A DNA stretch of 64,000 nucleotides from Rhodanobacter sp. 7MK24 (lineage in GTDB: Bacteria; Pseudomonadota; Gammaproteobacteria; Xanthomonadales; Rhodanobacteraceae). Of the stretch, positions 1 to 8,921 are shown piece by piece. Every line of letters begins with the position of its first letter. Position 1 is the first letter of the stretch. The notes under the pieces are model-generated. The model was not told where the DNA came from. It did not search any database and saw nothing but the letters and a program-made list of their open reading frames with translations. The position numbers and the translations under genes are program-made. Where the stretch lies: the NCBI RefSeq assembly GCF_014842995.1, contig NZ_JACYXL010000011.1, forward strand, positions 1 through 64,000, in the 5' to 3' direction.

Positions 1-37
1 GTGCACTTGCATGCAAGAGTAGGTCACCGCCAGGGGC
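1..37 (+). rRNA. rrf: 5S ribosomal RNA, 3' end only
   Basis: The first bases match the conserved last part of gammaproteobacterial 5S rRNA: the segment reading GAGAGTAGGTCATCGCCAGG in relatives appears here with small changes, followed by the short tail seen at the end of Xanthomonadales 5S genes. The rest of the gene, and presumably the rrn operon, lies before the window. A strong terminator follows at once, as expected for the end of an rRNA operon. The exact 3' end is approximate. Confidence 0.75.
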
Positions 38-45
38 TTTATCCC

Positions 46-83
46 AAACACCCTTACCGATACCGGTGAGGGTGTTTCTTTTT
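46..83 (+). terminator. Rho-independent terminator of the rRNA operon
   Basis: A 14-bp stem (bases 46-59 with 64-77, one G-U wobble) with a 4-base loop is followed by a run of T. It sits about 9 bases after the 5S sequence, so it most likely ends the rrn transcript. Confidence 0.85.
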
Positions 84-157
84 GCGCCCCTCCAGACGAA
101 TCTCTGAAGCGTAGACACCGCTTCCCGCGGACGTATTCGCTAGCTGTAGCGTCCTCG

Positions 158-380
158 TTGCGACGCCCCCCGGATCCTCAGGAGGTCGAGGCCGGGGCGA
201 AGGTGGCCGAGACGTGCCGCAAGCACGGTGGTATACGTCTTCACCAGCCTGCACGCGCTTCGGTGTATGACCGAGAATTGGCGCCAGTGCTACAACCACC
301 AACGCCCCCATCGCGCACTCGGCGAACTCTCGCCTGTCGCCTACGCCATGGCATCATCAACCACCTCTACTTCCGGCTGA
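158..380 (+). pseudogene. IS3-type transposase remnant (orfA and orfB pieces)
   Basis: Two pieces of an IS3-family transposase are joined out of frame. Bases near 158-230 encode VAETCRKHG, the helix-turn-helix signature of the small OrfA protein. Bases near 272-380, in another frame, encode WRQCYNHQRPHRALGELSP followed by a stop, which is the C-terminal signature of the OrfB (rve) integrase. Most of the catalytic domain is missing, so the element is dead. No terminal inverted repeats are obvious. From 381 to 501 I see no gene. Confidence 0.7.
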
Positions 381-501
381 CTCGGAAAAGCGAGAACGCT
401 TCAGCTTCACTTGGAAGTCGGGTCCGACCAAGAACAACCCACTCGTCGTTGCTGCGACAGATGAGGTTACGGAATGGCAGGCATTTGCGCGGGAGTGGCT
501 G

Positions 502-1779
502 TTACGCGCTCTTTTCGTTGGCGCTGGCGTAGACCTGGTCGGCCCACTGGGTGGCATTGAGGTAAACCGTAGCCAGTCGCTGGATTCGTTGCGGTGGCAC
601 CTGCGCGCTGGTCAACTCGTTGGCTTCCCAGGCGAGGATCTGCCGCAGGATCGTAGCAAACGGGCCGCCGCGGCCGGTCAGTGCATCGCTGATCTCTGGC
701 ACAAGGCGTAGATGGGTCAGCAGGAATTCCATCGGCGCGCACATCAAGGTGTCCAGCAAGGAGAACAGGCCGACGGTGAAGGCCATCTCGGTACTGCCGT
801 GTGGCATGCCCTGGGCAAGTTCCTCGCACATGTGGGCGCGGATAAGCGCGGCGCGCAGCAGCTCCGGCGGACGATCGTCCATGCTGCACATGGCCATGGT
901 GTCGATCCAGTTGCGCATGCGGGCAACGCCGAAAAAGATCGCGGCCTGCTGTACCGATTTCAACTGTCGTGGCAATGCGAAATAGGCTGAATTGACGCAG
1001 CTCAGGAGCTTGTAGCTGAGCACGGCGTCGTCGCGAATGATGTTGCCGAGTTCGACCGGGCCGGGGTTGCTGTCATGCAGTGCGCCCATCAAGCGCAGCA
1101 TGCTGAGGCGATTGGCGGTCAACACCGGCACGGCCATTGGCTGCGGTACCAGCAGGTAACGCCCCTGGATCGCTTCCAGCGGCAATGCGAGGCAGCGTTC
1201 ATAGGTCGCATGATCGTCCACGTGACCGGCGACGACGCTCAAGTCACGGGCGTGCAGGTTTTTCGCCCGCTGCGCGAGCGCTTCAGGCGACAACAAGGTA
1301 GCGTCCAGCCGCACGAGCTGAACCATCCGCAGCAGGGCTTCGAACTCAGGACTGTTGCCAGGCTCTGTGGCACCGATATCCAGCATGAACTGGCAGCCGC
1401 GCTGCGCCATCAGTTGCAGGCGTGCCATCAGCGCTTCGTCGTCCGCCACATGGGGCTGCAACACTACGCCGATGCGCGGCTGGTGCAGCAGAACATCGGC
1501 ATCTTCCGGCAACAGTTCGGCCGGCAGGTTGAGAAAGGCGCGATTGCCGCGAACCAGGCGGGTTAAGGCGCCGTCGGTGATCATTGCAAGCACGCTGCGC
1601 AGCAGTGCCTGCTCGTCACCGCTTTCGCGATGGAACAGGATTTCGTAGGCGTAGAGGTCGCGCTCACGGTTGAGCAGCGGGACGCGCAACACCGGCAATT
1701 GCGGCGATGCGCCATCGTAGGCTTGGGAGTGGGAGGCGGCTGCAGCAGTGGGGGCGGTTGTCGTGCGGGAAGAACTCAT
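502..1779 (-). CDS. EAL-like/HDOD signalling protein
   Basis: About 425 residues. The N-terminal half resembles an EAL domain of the YuxH type (LPVLRVPLLNRERDLYAYEILFHR), but the catalytic EAL signature reads EIL and the metal-binding residues are not evident, so phosphodiesterase activity is doubtful. The C-terminal half looks like an HDOD domain (IIRDDAVLSYKLLSCVNS). Such proteins are usually c-di-GMP or regulatory scaffolds linked to motility. It follows flgN on the same strand after a gap of about 100 bp. A GTG at 1842 would add 21 low-complexity residues; I chose the ATG at 1779 because of a weak GGAT five bases upstream. Confidence 0.75.
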   Translation of the reverse strand: MSSSRTTTAPTAAAASHSQAYDGASPQLPVLRVPLLNRERDLYAYEILFHRESGDEQALLRSVLAMITDGALTRLVRGNRAFLNLPAELLPEDADVLLHQPRIGVVLQPHVADDEALMARLQLMAQRGCQFMLDIGATEPGNSPEFEALLRMVQLVRLDATLLSPEALAQRAKNLHARDLSVVAGHVDDHATYERCLALPLEAIQGRYLLVPQPMAVPVLTANRLSMLRLMGALHDSNPGPVELGNIIRDDAVLSYKLLSCVNSAYFALPRQLKSVQQAAIFFGVARMRNWIDTMAMCSMDDRPPELLRAALIRAHMCEELAQGMPHGSTEMAFTVGLFSLLDTLMCAPMEFLLTHLRLVPEISDALTGRGGPFATILRQILAWEANELTSAQVPPQRIQRLATVYLNATQWADQVYASANEKSA

Positions 1780-1882
1780 GATCGATCCGGTGGCGCGTTT
1801 ATCGATTGGTCGAGCCGTGGGGCGACTCGCTATTGAAACCACTGCATAGGCTGCAGCAGGAAGTTCAGCCTCGCCTCAAGCC

Positions 1883-2326
1883 TCAAGCCGCAGCCAGCGG
1901 GCGAGAACGTCCTGTGGTATGCAACTCCCCGGTGCGGTCGTAAAGCCCGTTGCCACCATCCACTCCGGTCAGCACGGCAAGAGCCTGGCGCACCATCTGC
2001 AGCCGCTGGTTGACGATACTGCCATTACGTTGATTCAGCCGATGGCATTGCTGCAGCGATTGGACTATGGAAGGCCACGCTGGATCAGGTGCGTCTTCGG
2101 CCCGCGCCTGCTCGTTCGCCAACTGGCGGCGTTCGACGTCCAACTGTTCCAGCTGCTGCATGAGTGCCTGTTTGCGTGTGCCGGCCTGACCGAGCGCCAC
2201 GGTATCGCCGGCGACGAGCGCGGCGCGCTCGTCTTCAAGCACTTGCTCGAACATGGTCAGCGCCACGCGCATATCGCTCAGCGTGGCGGTGATGGCTTGA
2301 TCGAACTCATGCTGCAAAGAGGTCAT
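1883..2326 (-). CDS. flgN: Flagellar export chaperone FlgN
   Basis: 147 residues, mostly alpha-helical with heptad-like spacing (LEQLDVERRQLANEQAR), the usual size and character of FlgN. FlgN holds the hook-associated proteins FlgK and FlgL in the cytoplasm until they are exported. It overlaps the end of flgM by 4 bp (ATGA), so the two are translationally coupled. The sequence family is poorly conserved; position next to flgM is the strongest support. Confidence 0.85.
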   Translation of the reverse strand: MTSLQHEFDQAITATLSDMRVALTMFEQVLEDERAALVAGDTVALGQAGTRKQALMQQLEQLDVERRQLANEQARAEDAPDPAWPSIVQSLQQCHRLNQRNGSIVNQRLQMVRQALAVLTGVDGGNGLYDRTGELHTTGRSRPLAAA

Positions 2327-2643
2327 GCCTTGCTCGTACCACCGAGCTGCTGTTCCATGGACACCAGGCGGTCGGCAATGCGGCCGGCATCGATCTTGTA
2401 GCTGCCATTTGCCAGCGACTGTCGCACCTGCTCAACCCGCTGCGAATCGACCTCGGTGGCATTGGTGCGCGATGCCTGTTGCAGTGCCTTGGCCGAGTCG
2501 GTCAGCTTGAGTTGGTCGTCGGCTTGGGCAGCGGGCGCCCCGGAACTGGTCACGGAGGAAGAGTCCGTTGCCTGACTATTGCCGGTTGGGCTGGCTGGTT
2601 GCTGGAGTTTCGGCAAGCCGCTGTTGGAAATGGTCGTATTCAT
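2323..2643 (-). CDS. flgM: Anti-sigma-28 factor FlgM
   Basis: 106 residues. The N-terminal half is Ser/Gln-rich and probably disordered. The C-terminal half (DQLKLTDSAKALQQASR, then a region with VEQVRQSLANGSYKIDAGRIADRLV spread over roughly residues 68-95) is the FliA-binding part of the FlgM family. FlgM blocks sigma-28 until the hook is finished and is then exported. It has its own sigma-28 promoter at 2681-2707, giving the usual feedback loop, and runs into flgN. Confidence 0.93.
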   Translation of the reverse strand: MNTTISNSGLPKLQQPASPTGNSQATDSSSVTSSGAPAAQADDQLKLTDSAKALQQASRTNATEVDSQRVEQVRQSLANGSYKIDAGRIADRLVSMEQQLGGTSKA

Positions 2644-2680
2644 GTGTCCGTACCCGTTTCAGAATGGCCCTGTACCAGTT

Positions 2681-2707
2681 GGATCGGCCAGCAGCATAGG
2701 AACTTTA
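2681..2707 (-). promoter_or_regulatory. Sigma-28 (FliA) promoter of flgM-flgN
   Basis: On the minus strand TAAAGTTC, 11 bases, GCCGATCC. This nearly equals the FliA consensus TAAAGTTT-N11-GCCGATAA. It lies 38 bp before the flgM start and after the end of flgA, so flgM is made both from here and possibly by read-through. Confidence 0.88.
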
Positions 2708-2744
2708 GAGGGTGGAGTGGGATAGGTGAAGGCATGGCTGGCTC

Positions 2745-3452
2745 TCAGGGCAGTGCCTGTACCATGCCGGGTCCGCGGACCATGGCATCAAGCACCTTGC
2801 CGGAACTCTCGTTTCGAACCCGTAAACGGGCGCCATCGTCGCCGCTGCCCAAGGCCACGCCATCGGCGCGAACCACGATGTCGCCCAACTGGGCCAATAC
2901 TTGCACATGGTCGCCCGCGCGTACCGTTTGCCGTCCCCCCAGTTCAGCCGGCGTGAGCACGCTGCCGCCCGGCAAGGCGCGGGCGAGGGAGCGTCCGGCC
3001 AACTGATCGAATGTGTCGACGTATCCGTAGCCGAGCCGGGTCACGTCGCGCTCTTCGTCGTGCACATCGGCCAGATCGAGCCCGTCGCCGCGCTGCAATG
3101 GCCGGTTGGTCACCAGCACGTGGTGGAACAGCTGCAATTGCACCTGCACGCGCACGGCCCAGCTGCCCGGGCATTGCACGGGTACGCTGAGGCGAGGCGC
3201 AGGGCGGATGGCGTCGGACAGCTCGGCGTGCAAGGGCTGCTCGCAAGGTGCCAGGTGCAGGCGCAAGGCGAGCGGCAGGGCCTGTACCTCCACGCGATTG
3301 CCCGGCAGGTCGAATCTGGCGCGCACCGCATGTTCGGCGGCTGCGCGGATGGCGTCGGGTGGTGACGCGGTGGCGAGGCCCGTGCCCGACCACGCCGCCA
3401 GGCCCAGCCATGCCGCCGCATGCAGTCCTGAGCTGGCGTGCGACCTGCTCAT
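2745..3452 (-). CDS. flgA: Flagellar P-ring assembly chaperone FlgA
   Basis: 235 residues with an N-terminal signal sequence (hydrophobic stretch near residues 10-28, likely cleavage after an Ala-rich site near 30). The C-terminal SAF-like domain ([20 protein letters not shown], then [21 protein letters not shown] near the end) is typical. FlgA acts in the periplasm to help FlgI assemble. The ATG at 3452 overlaps the stop of the upstream MCP gene (ATGA), which decides the start; a longer ORF exists but lacks a signal peptide. Confidence 0.9.
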   Translation of the reverse strand: MSRSHASSGLHAAAWLGLAAWSGTGLATASPPDAIRAAAEHAVRARFDLPGNRVEVQALPLALRLHLAPCEQPLHAELSDAIRPAPRLSVPVQCPGSWAVRVQVQLQLFHHVLVTNRPLQRGDGLDLADVHDEERDVTRLGYGYVDTFDQLAGRSLARALPGGSVLTPAELGGRQTVRAGDHVQVLAQLGDIVVRADGVALGSGDDGARLRVRNESSGKVLDAMVRGPGMVQALP

Positions 3453-4852
3453 GCGTCCGTCAGCAGGTTGTCGAGTTGCACAAGCAGAGAGTCGCGCCCG
3501 GACTCGATCTGTTGCGAGAGTGCGCTGGCCTGGGCGGTCTCGCCGTCGCAAAGCAGAGCGACGAAACGGGTACCCTGCTCGCACAGCTGCGAGCCGGCGC
3601 TGGCAAGGCCGACAACGGCCGGTTTGTGCGGTTCCAGGGCGCCCAGCCGTTCGACGCTGGCGCGAATTGCATGGGTGTCGAACCAGCGACGATCCACTGC
3701 GGCTGGATCGAGCAGGGCCAGTTCGGCTGCTTGGCGCAGATTGAGGGAGGCTTCGCGCACGATCAGGCTGAGGCTGCCCGGGTCGTTGCCGCTGCTGGTT
3801 TCCAGCCAGTCCAGGCTCAACCGATGGGAGAGCAGCGCGGCGCGCCGCAGCGAATCGGATTGGCGTTTTGCCTCGCCTGAGCGTCGCTGCAGGGAGCCAA
3901 GCGCAGCCTGTGCGCTGGTGGCGCGAGCGTGCTGGGTGTCGTTGCTTTGTTGCAGCTTGCGGACGCGCTCGCTGGCTGCCTGCAGCGACTGGTTGCCCGC
4001 GCCCAGCGTGGTGCCCGATTGCGCCGCGCCGGTCTGGGCGCGGTCGAGCTGCTGCAGGCTGTGTTGCACATCGCCGTTCAATTGCGTGGAGAAGTCGCCG
4101 ATCGAGCTGGTGACGTTCTCGATCTCGGCGGTGGTAAGGGAGGTCTTTTCCGCCAGCTGCTTGACCTCGTCGGCGACCACGGCGAAGCCCCGGCCGGCTT
4201 CGCCGGCGCGCGCGGCTTCAATCGCTGCGTTCAGTGCCACCAGATTGGTCTGATGGGCGATTTCCTGCACGGTGGTGGTGAGCTTGCGAATCTGTTCCAC
4301 CTGCTCGGCCAGCTTGCTCTGGTTTCGGTTCATCGCTGCCAATGCGCTGCGCAGCAGGCGCAACTGGCCGTCGAGTTCGCTGACCGAGCCGTTGCCGGCG
4401 GCGCTGGCCTTGCAGGCCTGCTCCAGTTCGGCGCCCACCTGCTGCAGAGCCGTCGAGATACCGGCGCTGCCGTCCGTCAAGCTATCGACGCCGCTGCGAC
4501 TGTCGTCGGCGGCCTTGCCCAGCGAGGCCTGCTCGCGCGCGAGCTGCTGTACGGCGGCCAGCACCAGGCTCTGCTGCTCCACGGCTTGCAGCGCAACGGT
4601 CGCCGGCGGGCGGCTGGCGGCGCGCGCCAGCAATGGCGCCAGCGTCTGCGCGGCACGGGGGTGCTGGCGGCGCAGCGTGGCAAGCCGCGCTTCGTCGCCA
4701 GCGGCGGCGGCTTCCACCAGAAGGGCGATGTGCTGGTTCCAGATCAGGCTCATGGGGCGAACGTCACCTTGAATGTCGAGGGGCGGCATACCAATGCCGG
4801 GCACTGCATCGGCCAAATCCGCCGGTTCTTGAGAAAGCAAGCCGTGTGCCAT
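3449..4852 (-). CDS. Soluble methyl-accepting chemotaxis-like protein
   Basis: 467 residues with no transmembrane segment. The middle (about residues 130-300) is an MCP signalling coiled coil; the CheA/CheW contact tip is at about 196-235 ([20 protein letters not shown], then [19 protein letters not shown]). The first 110 and last 170 residues are helical domains I cannot name. Start at ATG 4852: the ORF is open further, but that would run across the divergent cheV start. Translationally coupled to flgA downstream, an uncommon pairing. Probably a cytoplasmic receptor sensing an internal signal. Confidence 0.85.
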   Translation of the reverse strand: MAHGLLSQEPADLADAVPGIGMPPLDIQGDVRPMSLIWNQHIALLVEAAAAGDEARLATLRRQHPRAAQTLAPLLARAASRPPATVALQAVEQQSLVLAAVQQLAREQASLGKAADDSRSGVDSLTDGSAGISTALQQVGAELEQACKASAAGNGSVSELDGQLRLLRSALAAMNRNQSKLAEQVEQIRKLTTTVQEIAHQTNLVALNAAIEAARAGEAGRGFAVVADEVKQLAEKTSLTTAEIENVTSSIGDFSTQLNGDVQHSLQQLDRAQTGAAQSGTTLGAGNQSLQAASERVRKLQQSNDTQHARATSAQAALGSLQRRSGEAKRQSDSLRRAALLSHRLSLDWLETSSGNDPGSLSLIVREASLNLRQAAELALLDPAAVDRRWFDTHAIRASVERLGALEPHKPAVVGLASAGSQLCEQGTRFVALLCDGETAQASALSQQIESGRDSLLVQLDNLLTDA

Positions 4853-4862
4853 GACGGCGGAC

Positions 4863-4889
4863 TCAAGCGGGGGACAGCGCGGTCGATAC
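4863..4889 (+). promoter_or_regulatory. Candidate sigma-28 promoter of cheV
   Basis: TCAAGCGG, 11 bases, GTCGATAC. The spacing is right and the -10 half differs from GCCGATAA at two places; the -35 half is weaker. It lies 48 bp before the cheV start in the 85-bp region shared with the divergent MCP gene. Confidence 0.5.
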
Positions 4890-4937
4890 GGTGCGCGTAG
4901 AGCCGCTCTGCGCGGCGGATCAATGCGAGGAGACCGC

Positions 4938-5870
4938 ATGGGCGGCACGCTGCTGGAAAAGGTGGAGCAACACACCCGGCTCGCCGGGCACAACCGTGTG
5001 GCCATGTTGCTGTTCCGGCTCGGTGACGCGCAACTGTTCGGCATCAATGTGTTCAAGGTGCGCGAGGTCATGCGCCGGCCGCCGCTGGAACGCATGATGG
5101 GCATACACGAATTGCTGGCAGGCAGTTGCGACTATCGCGGGCAGACCATTCCGGTGATCGATCTGGCCGCCGCGCTGGGCTATCCGCCCTTGCGCGACGA
5201 GGCTTCGGCGCATCTGATGGTCACCGAATTCAGCCGTTCGGTGCAGGGTTTCCTGGTCGCCGATCTGCAGCGCATGGTGCAGTGCGATGGCGACAAGATG
5301 GCCGCGCCACCCGCTGCGCTGGGTTTCGGCAACAAGGTCAATGCGGTGACCCGGCTGGATGGCGCCTTGCTGGCCGTGGTGGACGTGGAGCAGGTGCTGG
5401 CCAGCATCGATTCGGCACCGGCCGATCTTTCCATACAGATGCAACGCCTTGCCGACGCGCGTGTGCTGTCGCCGCGGCGGGTGTTGGTGGCAGACGATTC
5501 GCTGATCGCCCGCCGTCGCCTGGTGGCGCTGTTCAAGCAGATGAACATCGAATGCATAGTGGCGAAGGACGGCCGCGAGGCGCTGGACAAGCTGCGCAAG
5601 CTGGCCGCGGGCGATCCGGCCGAAGGCGTGAAGCTGGTGGTATCCGACATCGAAATGCCGCGCCTGGATGGTTACGCGCTGACGCGCGCTATCCGCGAGA
5701 CGCCTGAGCTGTGCCGGTTGAAGGTGGTGCTGCACAGCTCGCTGTCGGGCGGTTTCAACGAGGCGATGGTGAAGGAAGTGAAGGCCGACGCTTTCGTCGC
5801 CAAGTTCCAGCCTGATCTGCTGGCGCAAGCGGTATTCGAGCTGCTACCGGCGAACGCGACGTCCACCTGA
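4938..5870 (+). CDS. cheV: Chemotaxis coupling protein CheV (CheW-REC)
   Basis: 310 residues: a CheW-like domain (about 15-165; [28 protein letters not shown]) followed by a response-regulator receiver domain (about 180-300) with acidic pair DD near 186-187 and phosphoacceptor Asp at 237 in [13 protein letters not shown]. CheV couples receptors to CheA and tunes adaptation through phosphorylation. Start chosen at ATG 4938 because of GGAG nine bases upstream; in-frame ATGs at 4851 and 4923 are alternatives. In Pseudomonas cheV sits with cheR before flgB; here no cheR follows. Confidence 0.92.
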   Translation: MGGTLLEKVEQHTRLAGHNRVAMLLFRLGDAQLFGINVFKVREVMRRPPLERMMGIHELLAGSCDYRGQTIPVIDLAAALGYPPLRDEASAHLMVTEFSRSVQGFLVADLQRMVQCDGDKMAAPPAALGFGNKVNAVTRLDGALLAVVDVEQVLASIDSAPADLSIQMQRLADARVLSPRRVLVADDSLIARRRLVALFKQMNIECIVAKDGREALDKLRKLAAGDPAEGVKLVVSDIEMPRLDGYALTRAIRETPELCRLKVVLHSSLSGGFNEAMVKEVKADAFVAKFQPDLLAQAVFELLPANATST

Positions 5871-5985
5871 CGCCCTGAAACCGACGCCGGCAGGGTGTCA
5901 ACAAACCGACTTTCCTAGGACACCGCCCTTGCGGTGTCGCGGCGAAAACCCCGTCAGCCCAGTCGTGGTAAGGGTTTCGGCATAG

Positions 5986-6000
5986 TGGCATGTAATTTGC
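5986..6000 (+). promoter_or_regulatory. Sigma-54 promoter of the flgB operon
   Basis: TGGCATGTAATTTGC has GG and GC separated by exactly 10 bases, matching the -24/-12 consensus TGGCACG-N4-TTGC closely. It lies 39 bp before flgB and fits FleQ/RpoN control of rod and hook genes. Confidence 0.8.
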
Positions 6001-6038
6001 CTTCTGCTCCATGCGTCAATCGCACGCGGAGCAGACCG

Positions 6039-6452
6039 ATGAGCACGATCCCGCAAGACCTGTTTGGAATCCATACCCGGGCGATGGATCTGTGGCAGCG
6101 CCGTGCCGAAGTGCTGGCCAACAATCTGGCCAACGCCGACACGCCGGGCTACCTCGCGCGCGACGTCGATTTTCGCAAAGCGCTGGCAGCGGCAAGCGGC
6201 TCTGCCGGCGGCAATCTGCCGCTGGAAACCCCTTCGGCAGGGCAAATCGGCGACGTATCCAACACGGGCACGAACGGAACGGCGCTGGCGTATCGCGTAC
6301 CGACGCAGCCCAGCATGGACGGCAACACCGTCGATGCCCAGGTCGAGCAGGCCGATTTCGCCGCGAACAGCGTGCATTACCAGGCCAGTCTTTCCTTCAT
6401 CACGGCGCAGATCCACATGCTGCGCACCGCTATCACCGGAGGGCAGAGCTGA
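6039..6452 (+). CDS. flgB: Flagellar proximal rod protein FlgB
   Basis: 137 residues. The N-terminal rod/hook signature (LANNLANADTPGYLARDVDF) and the C-terminal helix are those of FlgB, the first rod protein placed on the MS ring/FliE. It is exported without a signal peptide. First gene of the flgBCDEFGHIJ operon. Start at ATG 6039 gives the normal length; the open frame upstream has no matching sequence. Confidence 0.96.
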   Translation: MSTIPQDLFGIHTRAMDLWQRRAEVLANNLANADTPGYLARDVDFRKALAAASGSAGGNLPLETPSAGQIGDVSNTGTNGTALAYRVPTQPSMDGNTVDAQVEQADFAANSVHYQASLSFITAQIHMLRTAITGGQS

Positions 6453-6901
6453 TGTCACTCGATTCCATCTTCAACGTGGCGGGTTCGGGCATGGCCGCGC
6501 AGTCGTTGCGGCTCAATACCGTGGCCAGCAACCTGGCCAACGCCGAGAGCGTGTCGGGCACCCCGGAAGGCGCCTACCACTCGCGCGAGCCCTTGTTCGC
6601 CGCGATCCAGAAGCAGCAGTTCGCGCAGTTCGGCGATGGCCAGGGCAACAGCAATGCCGATGCGGGTGCCAGCGAGGGCGTGCAGGTACTCGGCATCACC
6701 GAAAGCCAGGATGCGATCCCCCAGCGCTATGAGCCGGGCAACCCGTTGGCCAATGCCGACGGCTACGTCTACGGCAGCAACGTCAACCCTGTCGATGAGC
6801 TGGTGAACATGATTTCGGCGTCGCGTTCGTACCAGAACAACGTCGAAGTGATGAATACCGCCAAGCAATTGATGGTCAAAACCTTGACCTTGGGCCAGTG
6901 A
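6452..6901 (+). CDS. flgC: Flagellar proximal rod protein FlgC
   Basis: 149 residues. N-terminal rod motif (LNTVASNLANAESVSGTPEG) and C-terminal signature (YVYGSNVNPVDELVNMISAS, then YQNNVEVMNTAKQLM) are those of FlgC. It stacks on FlgB in the rod. The start codon overlaps the flgB stop (TGATG), so translation is coupled. Confidence 0.97.
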   Translation: MSLDSIFNVAGSGMAAQSLRLNTVASNLANAESVSGTPEGAYHSREPLFAAIQKQQFAQFGDGQGNSNADAGASEGVQVLGITESQDAIPQRYEPGNPLANADGYVYGSNVNPVDELVNMISASRSYQNNVEVMNTAKQLMVKTLTLGQ

Positions 6902-6911
6902 GTTTTCCGTC

Positions 6912-7643
6912 ATGACCACGATAAACACCACAAATGCGGCGAGCACTGCCAATACCGCCGGCACCACAAGCAGCACGGCAAGCGCTTCTGGCAGTTACTC
7001 GGGTTCCGGCAACAGTTCGGGCTCCGTCGGCGCCTCGCTCGGCAGTTCGTTGAGCCAGGCCGACTTCCTGCAACTGCTTACCGCCCAGTTGCAGGCGCAG
7101 GATCCCACCAACCCGATGGACAACACGCAATTCGTGTCGCAGCTGGCGCAGTTCAGCCAGCTGGCTTCCACGCAAAACCTCAACACCACCGTCAACACTC
7201 TCTCCAGCCAGGTCACCAGCGCCATGCAGACCTCGCAGGTGCTCGGCTCGGTGAGCCTGGTGGGACGCAACGTGATGGTGCCGTCGGACAGTCTCAGCTA
7301 TGCCGGCAGCACGATGAGCGGAGCCGTGGGCGTCACTAATGCATCTTCCGACGTCGAGCTCGTGGTCAAGGACAGCAGCGGCAAGGAGGTGCGCACGATC
7401 GACCTTGGTGCCCAGCAGCCCGGCCTGGCGAATTTCAGCTGGGACGGCAAGGACGACAACGGCAACCAGCTGCCGACGGGCACCTACAGCATCACGGCGG
7501 CCGATCAAGGCGGCAACGCGCTTTCCACCTATGCCAGCGGCTCGGTCACTGGCGTGGGTTACGGCGGCACCAGTGTGGGCACGTATGTGCAGGTAAGCGG
7601 CGTGGGCGGCGTACCGCTCAGTTCGATCGCGCAGATCAACTGA
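6912..7643 (+). CDS. flgD: Hook-capping protein FlgD
   Basis: 243 residues. The conserved N-terminal element (LSQADFLQLLTAQLQAQDP, then NPMDNTQFVSQLAQFSQL) begins near residue 47, and the C-terminal half has the FlgD Tudor/Ig-type domains (WDGKDDNGNQLPTGTYSI). FlgD forms the cap under which hook subunits assemble. The first 45 residues are almost only Ser, Thr, Gly, Ala and Asn, longer than in most FlgD proteins. Confidence 0.95.
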   Translation: MTTINTTNAASTANTAGTTSSTASASGSYSGSGNSSGSVGASLGSSLSQADFLQLLTAQLQAQDPTNPMDNTQFVSQLAQFSQLASTQNLNTTVNTLSSQVTSAMQTSQVLGSVSLVGRNVMVPSDSLSYAGSTMSGAVGVTNASSDVELVVKDSSGKEVRTIDLGAQQPGLANFSWDGKDDNGNQLPTGTYSITAADQGGNALSTYASGSVTGVGYGGTSVGTYVQVSGVGGVPLSSIAQIN

Positions 7644-7680
7644 TCGCCGATAACAACCCTTTCAACGAGGTAACGAAGTC

Positions 7681-8901
7681 ATGGCACTCAACCAAGCGCT
7701 CAGCGGCCTGAATGGCGCGCAGGCCGATCTCAACGTCATCGCCAACAACATCGCCAACGCCAACACGACGGGCTTCAAGGGCTCGCGCGCGGAGTTCGCG
7801 GACATCTACGCGGTGAGCGGCGTCAACCTCAGCGCCACTGCGGTGGGCAGCGGTACGCGCATGACCGACGTGGCGCAGCAGTTCGCCCAGGGCGACATCG
7901 AAACCACCGGCAACAGCCTGGACATGGCGATCAGCGGCAACGGTTTCTTCGTGGTGAACACCGGCAACGGCTATGCCTATACGCGCGATGGTGCGTTCCA
8001 GCAGGATGCCAATGGCAACGTGGTCACGCAGGATGGCTACAAGGTACAGGTCTATCCCTACAGCGCCGCCAGCGGCAGCGTCGATACGAGCACGCTGACC
8101 AACTTGAACCTGGTCACCGCGCAGAGCGCGGCCACGCCCACCAGCACGGCGACGATCACCTCGAACCTGCCGGCGAACGCCACAGCGCCAGCGCTGGCCT
8201 TCGACCCCACCAATCCGGCCACCTTCAACAATTCGACTACGTTCACCGTGTACGACAGCCTTGGTTCTTCGCACCAGGCCACGGTCTATTACGTGAAAAC
8301 CGGCACCAACACCTGGGATGCGAACCTGTATGTGGACGGCCAATCCGCCGGCACGCAGGCGTTGACCTTCAGCTCGTCCGGCACATTGACCACTCCGGCC
8401 AACGGCATCGTCACCTACAACTCGCTGAACTACGGCAACGGTGCCAATGCGCAGGCGTTGTCGGTCAACTTCAGCCAGACCACGCAGTACGGCTCCGCCT
8501 ATGCCGCAGGCACCATCAGCCAGAACGGCTACACCGCTGGCGCGCTGTCTTCGATCAATGTCGACAACACCGGCGTCGTCACCGCCAATTACTCCAACGG
8601 CCAGAGCAGCGAACTGGGCCAGCTGGCGATGGCCAACTTCCAGAACCTGCAGGGTCTGACCCAGCTCGGCAGCGCCAGCTGGTCGGCCAGCACGGCTTCG
8701 GGCACGGCCGTGATGGGCACGGCGGGCAGCGGCCAGTACGGCACCATCCAGTCCGGCGCGCTGGAGGAATCCAACACCAGCGACACCACCGCGCAGCTGG
8801 TGGACATGATCCAGGCGCAGCGCGACTACCAGGCCAATGCGCAGGTGCTGTCCACCGACGACACGCTGGCATCCACGCTGTTCAGCGCCGTCTCGCGGTA
8901 A
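7681..8901 (+). CDS. flgE: Flagellar hook protein FlgE
   Basis: 406 residues. N-terminal signature (LNVIANNIANANTTGFKGSR), a middle hook D1/D2 region, and the C-terminal helix (DTTAQLVDMIQAQRDYQANA) identify the hook subunit. It is exported by the flagellar type III system and polymerises under FlgD. A good ribosome site (ACGAGG) precedes ATG 7681. Confidence 0.96.
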   Translation: MALNQALSGLNGAQADLNVIANNIANANTTGFKGSRAEFADIYAVSGVNLSATAVGSGTRMTDVAQQFAQGDIETTGNSLDMAISGNGFFVVNTGNGYAYTRDGAFQQDANGNVVTQDGYKVQVYPYSAASGSVDTSTLTNLNLVTAQSAATPTSTATITSNLPANATAPALAFDPTNPATFNNSTTFTVYDSLGSSHQATVYYVKTGTNTWDANLYVDGQSAGTQALTFSSSGTLTTPANGIVTYNSLNYGNGANAQALSVNFSQTTQYGSAYAAGTISQNGYTAGALSSINVDNTGVVTANYSNGQSSELGQLAMANFQNLQGLTQLGSASWSASTASGTAVMGTAGSGQYGTIQSGALEESNTSDTTAQLVDMIQAQRDYQANAQVLSTDDTLASTLFSAVSR

Positions 8902-8921
8902 ACCCGCTGAGGTAGGTCACC

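Noticed and set aside
5919-5938. An 8-bp hairpin (GACACCGC/GCGGTGTC) between cheV and flgB as a terminator or riboswitch
   Set aside because: It has no T run, and I could not match the surrounding bases to any riboswitch core; it may only lie in the regulatory region of the flgB promoter.
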